Shown: positions 46,701-57,800 of the stretch, piece by piece | Layout of the letters: each line of letters opens with the position of its first letter | Numbering within the stretch: position 1 is the stretch's first letter | Source of the DNA: Deinandra increscens subsp. villosa | Taxonomy: Eukaryota; Streptophyta; Magnoliopsida; Asterales; Asteraceae | NCBI GenBank assembly: GCA_039602395.1 | Contig: JBCNJP010000025.1 | Location: 57,510,555 to 57,574,554, forward strand | Direction of reading: 5' to 3' | DNA: 64,000 bases | Made by a program: the position numbers and the translations under genes | Notes under the pieces: model-generated | What the model was told of the DNA's origin: nothing | Database searches by the model: none | The model's input: the letters and a program-made list of their open reading frames with translations, nothing else

Positions 46701-47618
46701 GACTTCATACTCATGCTGAGGTATAGTAGCACAAGAAAATGGATATTTTACTATTTGCTAGAAAATGGATATTTTACTATGGGTCAAAAGGGTTAACTTT
46801 TGGTAAGGGCTGAGTTGTCCTGTAACACTTCTTTGCAGTGTTGTAAAAGACGGAATTATAGGTGCTTCACAGGGTAATTTGGGCTAATTAGACCATTAAT
46901 CGGTTTGAAGAAAAATCGGTAAAAAACGGGTCTAGGCGGTCCTAGTCGGTCAAGGAGGTGGCTAGGCGGTGTGGTGTTCAGTTCTGCCGGATTTGCGTAT
47001 TCCGTCAGCGATTTAGGCCGCTGGTGATGCCATTTTTGCCAGAAATCAAAGGAAGAAGGGAAGGAGGAAGACGAGACTGATAGAGGGAGGCGCTGTATGT
47101 TAGGCTTTTTAGGGTTGATTAATTTTAGATATTTTAAAAGTTAACCCCTCTATCTTTCACTAATTTACATTTTCTTCCAAAACTTGTAAACTTTTATATT
47201 AAAATTGTAAACTTTTATATTAAAAATTGTATAATCAGTTTAAGTATCCCCTGCTTACAGTGTGCGCATATAATGTATATATATATATGTGTAGGCCCTT
47301 GGGGGCAAAAGTGAATTGCACTAATTTTAACATTATTTTACTAATTTCGTGAAAATAACGTTAAAAGTGATGGACGGTTAATCATGCATCATGTGGTTGA
47401 GTTGATAGCCGGAAGACAAGGGGTACATGCACCAATCGGTCTTTATCCCGATTTACTGAGTATTATGTGTCTTATGTCTAAGGCTTGATGCAAAACCACG
47501 GAGCCGGGGGTCTCACTTGAAGCAGTCTCTCTATTCCTACAGGGTAGAGGTAAAGCTGTCTGCATCTTACCCTTCTCAGACCCTACCTTAGCTTTGCTAT
47601 TGGTGGGATTTACTCAGT

Positions 47619-47650
<32 letters not shown>

Positions 47651-48766
47651 GTTCAAGTATTTTAACATTTAACCCCCTCTATCTTTATAGGTTTACATTT
47701 GGTCCCTGAACTTATAAATTTATACATAAAAAGTATTAAAATAACATTATACAGATATATATTTTTAAAAATTATATATTAAATTACAAACCGGTTAATC
47801 CCGATTAATCCCTAGGCTCTACCTGACCGTCTGGCTCCGTCTAGCGCTTTCTACAACATTGCTTCTATGTTCATTTTTTTTGAAATTTTTATAAGTAACT
47901 AATGTGTCAAAGGTGATTTTGGATATCACTAGTTTTTTGAATAAAATGAATTTGGAGGTTGTATGCATTAAAAATAGGGCAAATGTCGGAAAAGCTCTAT
48001 GGGCTTTTGCTAAGCTTAGACCCAAGTCCCTGGACTTGATTTTTGCATGACTAAATTCTTTAACTGTCTAAACAAAAAGATAAAGTCCCTGCTCCATATT
48101 TTTAACATAAATGTCTGTTTTTGCATAATTAAATCTCTTGATTTATCAAAATTTAAAAGTTCCCTGTTTGCATAATTAGGACCTTTTCAAAGTCTTTCCA
48201 GTTGATCAACTAAAATTTAGTTTGATGGAGTGTATGGTTTAGAAAAAGTCTATACGGCTTTTGTGATGATTGCCCGTAAAATACACATTGGGTGACTTTT
48301 GGCTTGTTACTTCTTTACCCAAGTTTCGTTTACCTGTTAGACCCACTAGCGATAAACAACCCAAATCGAACCATAATTTGCAGCTACTCACAGTTCATTT
48401 TGTTCTTTAATCAGTGAATGGGTGATCAAGATTCCAGTAATCTTGATATTGGGAGTTGCAGCCACGCTTGATGACCCAAAGAACATACTTTCTTCAAAAG
48501 CAGCTCAACATTTGTCTCCTTCCCAATTCTTTTTTGGATCTCCAGCTGATAGATTAGATGCCATAATTGAAGCAGTTCTTGTGAAACCTTGTTCTGGATT
48601 TTTAGTCGGTCACAAGGTTGCAGCTTTTATAAGAAATTGCTTCTTGAGACAAGATGGAACCTTGACTTCTTTGGTTCGAGCTGTAAAGGTTTGTGGTTCA
48701 ACTATAAACACTAGAGGTCGCAATTTGACCCGTTTTCGTATGATTTGGTCAATCCATATTATAATA

Positions 48767-48809
<43 letters not shown>

Positions 48810-51800
48810 TTATTATTATTATTTATCTCAGATGATTCAAACGGGTCGAAAGTTGCCCACAGTGTATATTTAGTGCATAAAACCTTCTCAACTGTTTAAA
48901 ATATACACTATTATTGGAGTAGTATAACTTGTAAGATTTGTTACAAAGTTCTCTTAAGAAAAATTGTGGTCCAAAAATGTTTCAGTTCAAGTATAAGCAC
49001 TAGAGGTGGTGACTTTGACACGTCTCCTTCTAAATAGGTCGGGTTGAGTTTCTTTTGTAATGGATCAATAGGTAAAAATTTGAAGTACAGTTTAGCTTAA
49101 AAGAAAACAGGTTGAAAATTGCTTTTACTGTGTTTTCACTTTTTATTGCATAAAACCTTCTAAATCATTAAATTAAAGAAGTTGATTATTATTGATATAA
49201 TGTATTTATTAATCATATTTGTCACACTAATTTTTTATAAAAATGTAGAATGATGTATGTGGAGGCCACCCATGTAATCAACCTATTTCTTTAAGGCCAA
49301 ATGTTCACTAAACTATCTTTATATGACACCAGCTATTATGCGGTTTCATTTATACCAAATTTGCACACAAACAAGCCAAGTGGCAAATAAAAGCGCAACC
49401 CCCTTAAACCATTTGGAAAGACAAAATACCCTCGTATTGATCTATAAAAAGGCAACGATTCAGTGTAAAACACTAACATGCTTTGCCACTTTACAATATT
49501 CCAGCATATTTTTGACTGGATTTGGCATACATGACATCACATGCATACTTGGTTTCCCTAATAAATTGTTTCAGTTTATGGGTGATCTTGCTGAAAAAGT
49601 TGAATACATGGGTGTCCTCTATAAACATTATCCCTAATGGTTGAAAATTTTGAACTAAAAGTGTTTCAGTTCAATCCAGTGTACCAAAACTTGCTCGTTT
49701 TGACCTCTTACTCAATCCACTCGACCCACTCATTAGCCACATTAATAGGTGCTCCTACTATCATTATTTTCTGTTTACTAGCTTATAAAGAGGAGGCATT
49801 CCACACTTTTTACTATATGAAGGCTAATGCTAACCAATTTTGTGCAGATGGCAATTGTCCAGCATTTTCTTATGGAACCCTTAAGTTTCACAGTGAAAGG
49901 TTTACTTGATGAAGAGGTTAGACAGAAGCTCTCTTTTGTGTCCATATGTGTTCACTTATTTTCCATTTGTTTATCTTTTAGCTGTTTAGACTAGTTTTGA
50001 TCCCTTGATTTATGTATCTTGGCCTTAGGCATCGTTAATTTACAAGAATTTTGCAAAACAATGATAACCAACTTTGGTTTGATTTCTATTTGGGATAATA
50101 CTCATTATTTTCAAGCATAAAAGGCTCAAATTCTCATACAAAGCCTCAGAACTTCATTATTAGTTCAGAGTAATCTGACATGGTTACCCAATAAAAACAG
50201 TGATATGGCAGTTGACTTGTGTGTAACTGTGATTAAGTGATCACAACTCTTTTTCCCTGATGTCTTTGACATGGTGCCTGAAAACCATTTAATAGCTTCC
50301 AAGATTACCCTAAATGAAAACATTTTGCAACTTAGAATATTTCTGTGAATGCAAATAGAGTGTGTTTCCTCGAGTAGAAGTGAAATCAAAGTTCTTTACC
50401 TGCCAGGCAATTTGCCCTTGGTTTATCTGTGCGTATTTTTTCTGTTTACTTGTTCATGATGCCATAAACATTTCAATGAATAAAAGGTGATAATTTACTA
50501 CAATTGCAGGTCTTACAAACAGATGCATGGCCTGCCCAAGCTCTTGATTTTCCATCTTGTATGAGGTACTTAAGATAGCTTTTCCATTTTCACCCAATAT
50601 ACTTATGGGTGTGTTAATTTGAGTTATGTTTCATCGATAACTACTTAACTAGTAAAATGGCTAAACGGGCCCCTCTGGGTTGAAAGTGGCCAAAACTGAA
50701 TTGTAAAAGCATTAAGCCTTCTAAATAGGTAAATTGTTATTTACGTGGTATATTATTTATAATCATATTTGGGAGACTATATATATTCACGAAAAAGTTT
50801 TTTTTTCTTTTTTTGGGACAAAAAGTGTCTTGGGTCAACCAACTTAACCCTTATTGCCACGTCTAGAAAAGCCTATGAAATGGAATGCGTGTTAAGCTAT
50901 GCTTCAATCTTCTTGCAAGGAGACTTTCTGAACCAAAAACTGAAGCTTTGTTAAGTGGAGCATCAAAAATGAAGGAAGGGCTGAATTTGTGGAGTTCTGT
51001 GGTTTTGGTGAGACCTAAATTTTTCTTTATCTTTAGTTCTTTGAGATTATTGTCATGCGTGTATTATTACATGAAGTAATATATGATATTCTAATGTGTT
51101 TTTTTGGAGTTTCTTCTACAATGATATCTTAATCTTGTATTTCACTTCTGGTTTCCACTGCAGTTAACTTTTTCACTTAGTTCAGTTGGATAATTTGGTT
51201 TTAGGTTTTGAATATATTATCATGTTTGAGTATGACTGATACGAGCCCAAATAATTTATGTGGGTCAGAACTGACCCAGTGGAAATCAGATGGGGCAAGA
51301 GGGGCCAAGAATGGGTCAAAGGGAAGTGGCTAAGTGGGTACCAGGCGGTTCTCGGTTTAGTGGGGGAACAACTATCCACTACTTAGGCAGTTTATCTAGA
51401 ATTAATTAAATAGGATACTCTCTTTTTATTGTTTTTCAGTCTGGTTTTTATCTAAAGTTCGTACTACTTTGTATTTGGAGATTACCAATATCGAATTTGG
51501 CCTTGTTTTCTTGGAGATAATCATTCGATTATTATCTGCTAATTCTAGTTCAATTGTTCAATTCCATTGGTTTCTATCAATTGGTTCCGTTGCCTGGAAA
51601 TAACGATGGTGCAGACCCGGAATTCTGATGCTGCAACACCCGATGACTGCTCAGTTGGCTGCTATTGTAGCCAAACTTGAAACCATGGATGCCATGAGGG
51701 ATGAGATAGCGGCGCTAAAAACTCAAGTTTCTGCCTGAGAAAAAGCGAAATCGGGTAGGGGTGTGGCCGGTAAGACGAGGCTGATAGTCAATGGAGGCAT

Positions 51801-54800
51801 AACAGCTGTCCTTATAACAAAATAGACTTCCCCACCTTTAGCGGCGGTGACCCACGGGGCTGGATCCTAAAGGCAGAGAAGTATTTTCAATATTACTCCA
51901 TTCCAGATGAGGAAAAAATCGATGTGGCTGCTCTACACTTGGAAGGGGACGCTCTTGATCTCTACTCGTGGCTTTCATCTGATCAGCCTATGAGTTTTTG
52001 GGAGGAGATGGTTTATGCCTTCCAAAGGAATTTCGGACCAGCAGAATACCAAAATCCTGACGAGTATTTATGCAACATCAAACAAACCGGTACGGTGCAC
52101 GAGTATCGCAAGGAGTTCGCCAAGCGGTCCGCCCAAGTCTCCAACTGGCCCGATCACTGTCTTTTGGGAGTGTTTTTAAATGGCTTGAAAGAAGAATTAA
52201 AGGCGGATGTGAGGATTCATAAGCCCCGTTCAGTCTACAATGCTATGAGTCTTGCTTTGGAGTTCGAGTCCAAGATCAGCTACAAACAGCCCCTAAAAAT
52301 CCCAGCCGCAGCGGCCCAGTCCAAATCAGAACCCAGTTCTTCAACTTTCACTCCTGTTGCTGCTACTGGAACATCACAGAAAGCACCAGAGATTCGCCTT
52401 TCTGAATCAGAAAAGCAGGGACGATTTTTGCGGGGAGAATGCTTCCGTTGTGGAGACAAATATGGTCCCGGTCACCGCTGTAAACCAGGAGCATTTAAAC
52501 TACTTGAAGCTGCTGAAGCAAGAGTTGTTAACCTTGAGGTTCAACAAGAAGACATCGCTGAAATCAGTCTTCATGCACTGTTCGGAGAGCCACACACAAC
52601 AACAATGAAGTTTTACGGCTCAATCAACAACATAAAAGTGTTAGTGCTGATTGACAGCGGATCGACCCACAATTTTATCTCGGATAATCTGATCCGCGAG
52701 ATGAAGTTGCTGACTGAGTTCGTGACTGGTGTGCAAATAGGGAATGGGGACATCATCCGATGCAATTGTGTATGCCGCGACATCTCAATTGAACTTAGTG
52801 ATATCAGAATCACCCAAGATTTCTATCCATTCGCCTTAGGGGGTGTTGACGTTGTTTTAGGGATCCAATGGTTATCCACCCTGAATACGATACAAGCGAA
52901 TTGGAAAGATATGTTCCTATTTTTTTGATTGCAGGTAAAACACATAAGCTCCAAGGTTCTGCAGCTGGTACTCGCACATTACCTACATTTCAGCAGCTCT
53001 CAGCAGTCCGCTGGCCCACCGATTCCATTATATCTGCAGCTCACAACACAGCAGCTCCATTTCACACTAGTGCAGCACCTACCGCAGCTCACAACAGCTC
53101 ATCTGCAAAGGTATTGGAAGCTAACCGGTTGCAGTGTTGGGTTTTCGATGGCGGATCACAAGAACTACACCAATCAGCTTTAGCTCGACTTGTGGACAAG
53201 TCTTTTCCCCGGGCTGGAAGTAGTGATACGGGCCCAAATAATCTATGTGGGTCAGAACTGACCCAGTGGAAATCAGATGGCGCAAGAGGGGCCAAGAATG
53301 GGTCAAAGGGAAGTGGCTAAGTGGGTACCAGGTGGTTCTCGGTTTAGTGGGGGAACAACTATCCACTACTTAGGCAGTTTATCTAGAATTAATTAAATAG
53401 GATACTCTCTTTTATTGTTTTTCAGTCTGGTTTTTATCTAAAGTTCGTACTACTTTGTATTTGGAGATTGCCAATCTCAAATTTGGCCTTGTTTTCTTTG
53501 AGATAATCATTCGATTATCATCTGCTAATTCTAGCTCAGTTGTTTAATTCCATTGGGTTCTATCAATGACACTCCCCATGTCACTTGGGGTTATTAGAAT
53601 TTAACAGTGACGTTTTTTATGACTTTGTGCATGTGTTGATACTGGTTTGACTTATTTATCAAAATTATATTTAGTGACGATGTAAAAGAATATTTCATGA
53701 TAAATATACATTAGTTCTCTTATGAGTATGCATGAATGATTGTGTGCCTATAACTTTTTCCATGAATTTGCAAGATCTTACCTCTAGTTGTAATGGTTAA
53801 GTTCAAGTTGTTTTAAATATTTTGAATGATAAACACTTCGTTTTCCCTTCTTTTTCTATTTATTTCATGGACCTGTGAAAAAGTAATTTGTTGCAGTGTT
53901 TGCACGAAGTGGGAAAGAATCAGAATACTACCCTCTTAGATTTATATGACGAGGCGTTGGATCCTAAGCTCTACAACTTGAGGAGTTCTGATAATTTAGA
54001 GTTGAAACCAGATTCTCAGAGGCCTTCATTGAACCATTATATGCATGGACAATCATTTAAAAGGCAAAAGGGTGGGTTAATTGACTACATGATTCGCCAG
54101 ATAAGGTAAGTAAGAAACATATTTTTATGGTTTCTTGTTTGTTCTTAATCATACATGTTTTAACAATAACCTGTCATGATAGATAACTTTTATATACACT
54201 TTGGGTCGACTTTCGAGTTTTGACCCATTTGACCTTTTTCTTCTTTGTCTAATATTTTTATTTGACACACTAAAAATAAAACATAACCAGGTCAACCTAC
54301 TCATAAGTATGTGATACGAACCCGTTCAAGGTGTACTCCAGGAGATACAAATGACAAACGGATCAACATAGATGTAGCAGTGGACAGCTCCTCCTAGTAT
54401 ACGAAGCAACCCTCAATCCTTTGAGTCGGGACTAATGCTAGTAGTGGGAAAGTGTGGTCGTTATTAGCAGTTTTATTTTTAGCAGTAAGACTAAAAGATT
54501 TTGATTCTTGTTTACCTCCCTAATATAGATTGTAATTGGAGTGTTGCCCACTTGCTCCTCTTGAATTGGGTCGATTAGTGAATCACTTTTCTAGTTCTTT
54601 TCAAATTCCAGTGTCTATCATTTGGTTCCATTGCCGGAAAACTCGAGGCAATGATGTTACATACCCGGAACACCCCTTTCTGAAGGTAGAGCTACCAACC
54701 CTGACCCTCATCCTGCACGACTAGCCGTCATTCTTGCTCGTTTAGAGTCTATGGAATCCTTAAATACAGACATCACAACCCTCAAAGCCCATGCGTTTTC

Positions 54801-57800
54801 CCGAGATAAATCAAGCGACGGTTCCGGCCAATAGTTTCGGACGACATAACTATCGCCATTGACCTTAAAACAAGAATGACTTCTCTATGTTTAGTGGATG
54901 GGATCCACTAAAAGGTGTACCCTAGGTGATGCAAACGGGTCGAGCCAGATGTAGTGATGGACCAGCTCTAGCTGGTATTCGGGTCAATCCTCAATCCTTT
55001 GAATAGGGACTAATGCTAGTAGGGGAAAGTGGGGTTGTTATCAGCAGTTTGTTTTCTAGCAGTACTTAGACTACATATGTAGCATATGTTTTTCATTCTT
55101 GTTTTCCCTAGCAAAATCACATTGTAATTGGAGTTTCCCCTTGTCGAATCGGACCGATTAGTGAATCACTTTTCCAGTTAAAAAGGGCGCACCGATGCTT
55201 GACTTAGCTCTTTCTTTGCACATGGTTTGGAGGGGGGCGGATCGCTTCGCGAAGCCTGACCCCACACTTTTGTGCAAGATTCTGACAGCTTGAATCACTT
55301 TTCCAGTTCTTCCCAAAGTCCGGTGTCTATCAGTATGGGTCAGAAAATCAAAATTGCCACTTGCAATTTGAAGCTTACTGGTTTGTCTGAATTATGGTTT
55401 GACAATTTTGACTTTCTTCAACCTTTTCTGCTCATAGTTTTAGCTTGCTGTAGGGAGTGTCACATCGATTATGTATCACTGAGGGGGTGTTTCGATGTGT
55501 GTTTAAAAAGTGATTATGTGATCTTGGATGCTAAGAATCAGATTTTGAGTTGTAATGGGCTATAGAAGATAGTGTTTGGATGTGCATCTGTTTGAAGTTG
55601 TAATAATTAGAAAATTGTATGTTTTAGTGTTTGATGAATTTGGTTATTTAAGAAATTAAAAGATGAGATAGCCAAAAAAGGGCTTTTTTGCCCAAAAGAA
55701 ATAGAGATCAGAAGCTGAATTTGTGCATCCAAACATTAAAAACTCTCGGTCGGATAATCAGTTCAAAAACGCATATCCATCCTTAAATCCTCTTTGCAAT
55801 CGGAAATGTTGTGTTGTTATAATATTATTATTTTTAACATATATGAAATTCATTTTAGTACTCTCATGTTTATCACTCAGGGATCTGCCACCAACTGCTT
55901 TGTTTAAGTTGCTTGAACAATGGGATAAACAAACTAATGGTGTCGCCAAGGTATGACCAGCTTACCACTTTATTTGAGTGTGTTGATGTACCCTCCTGTT
56001 GACCAGTTGACTTTCGTATTGATTCTAGATTCATGAGAAGGTAAAGGAGCTTCAGTTGCAAGCAAAATCTAATGATGATAATTTGAAAGAACCTCCAAGT
56101 AGATCTAGGTAATGCGAATTAAACTTATTTACTTATGAGGCGAGTCAATCAGGGTTTAATTTTATCTCATGTGGGTCAAATAAAAGAATACCTAAAAGGA
56201 AAACACGTTAAATGGGTCAAAAGTTGCCAAACTAGTTTATGCATATTGATATAACCTCATAAACACGTATGGATAAAAAGACAAGTTATTCCTGTAATAT
56301 TATAGTTTATGTAATCATGTTAATTTATTTTTTATTAAACAAAAACATTATTAACGGACCCAAAAAAGTGTTTGTTGGTCAACCCATCCTGTACCGAAAA
56401 GTTACGTGTTCTGACCCAAACTTTGTTTGGCCCGTTACCCAGTTTACATGACCAAACCTGCTCATGTTCCTGCCTGTAGTTATTGTATTCAATTTGAAAG
56501 GACCCGTCAAAATTTTCATGTAGCATTACAAACAACAACCATTAAAGCTCTGTCATTATTTACTTTATGATATTAAAATTAACTTTATTCATATGACAGG
56601 AAACAAACAATCCGAAGTAATGGGAATTTGGATAGAGGTACCAAAGCAATAAACGAGAAAGCTGCTGCACTGATTACTTCCATGGCAAGGTAACTACATC
56701 ATACATCTTTTAAAACACGCATTTAGAATTTTGATATAAATTACTGATTTCTTACTACAACAATCTATTCAAACGAGGCACGGGGTTCAATATATATGCT
56801 ATTTGCTCTTTAGTTCTGTCAAATGAAAATTAGGAGGCTTATTTCTTCATTATTTCTTAAAATGAAAAACCAGCTTTATCAACGAAGAGTTAAATGTCAA
56901 ATATATTTTGTGCTCTAGTTTTCTCCATGTGATAATTTGTCTATGAAGCGCAGAGACCATTTGCAGCCCATTGAGTGCATTGCTTTCCATGAAATTGTTT
57001 GCTACAAAAACGTCGAAAAACTGCAAGCTGTAAGTCATGAAATCGCAGAAAATAATTTTTTTCTTTAGCGTGTGTGTAATATCTAGTATTTCTGAATTAT
57101 TATAGTATTCAGCTAAAAGATTTCATTAAATAAGTTTAGTAATGTTCTCAAATAGCAATATGCTCATTGACTAGTTCCTTTTTAAAATTTTCTGATGTGC
57201 TAGTTTGATTTGATAGGTTTATTTCTATGGTTTTTACAAATAAACAACTAAATCTACCACCTGTTTTAATTGTTTGGTAGGCATTATTAGGAGATCCCAG
57301 AAAACGGATCCAACTTGATCTATTGGAGTGCAACAACTTCCTGAAGTGTAGTTGCTGCACCAAAAGTCTCAATGTTCCAATATCATCAATGCCTGATACG
57401 ACACTAATGTAAGAGTTATTTTTTTCTTTTTTCTTTTTTTTCTTTTTTTTTTGTCATTCTACATTTAACTGAAAATCACATTTAAATAACAATCATATTT
57501 TCAGCTACACTTCTGATTCGCGTAGTAATGAATGGGTGAACTGGGTCGTATCATATCGCAAAAGGGTCAAACGGCCCAACATTAGAAATATTAACTGAAA
57601 AGGGGAATAAGTCAAATTGTCAAAAATATTAAAAGTTGACGAAAGTCTATTTTAAAGCCTGCAACTTTCAAAATTGCTTTTACATAATGATTTAGGTTAT
57701 TATTAATATTGTCTTTAATCATGATTAACTCGATGTTTATTCATATATATATGTTTTTTTAAATGAACAAAAATATGTTTACAGGTCCACCCGGCCTAGC

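Larger units (their letters stand above)
46836..47861. mobile_element. hAT-like non-autonomous transposon in ORC3 intron 5
   Basis: Ends CAGTGTTGTAAAAGAC and (inverted) CAATGTTGTAGAAAGC form terminal inverted repeats. Flanks CTTCTTTG (46828-46835) and CTTCTATG (47862-47869) are an 8-bp target duplication with one mismatch, as hAT elements make. The interior repeats 'ctaggcggt' and 'attaatc' motifs and codes for nothing. A SINE-like insert sits inside. Confidence 0.75.
51237..53565 (+). mobile_element. 2.3-kb gag-protease-only gypsy element in ORC3 intron 9
   Basis: LTRs 51237-51579 and 53224-53565 (343 and 342 bp, TGATACG...CTATCA), with perfect ATGAC duplications (51232-51236 and 53566-53570). 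A primer-site-like ATTGGTTCCGTTGCC lies next to the 5' LTR. The interior codes for gag and the start of an aspartic protease only; the protease is followed within 300 bp by the 3' LTR. The architecture fits the non-autonomous class called TR-GAG. It sits in the same orientation as ORC3 within the intron 51008-53896, and must be spliced out for ORC3 to work. Confidence 0.92.

Noticed and set aside
48422..48835. ORC3 exon 6 extending to 48835 as one ORF with a poly-Ile tail
   Set aside because: The tail is translation of the (ATT)n microsatellite; a good GT donor at 48689 ends the exon in phase 0.
56690..56953. A possible extra ORC3 exon around 56876 (reading FINEELNVKYILC)
   Set aside because: Joining 56689 directly to 56954 keeps phase and matches the expected protein continuity (SMAR-DHLQPIECIAFHEIVCYKNV), so an extra exon is not needed.
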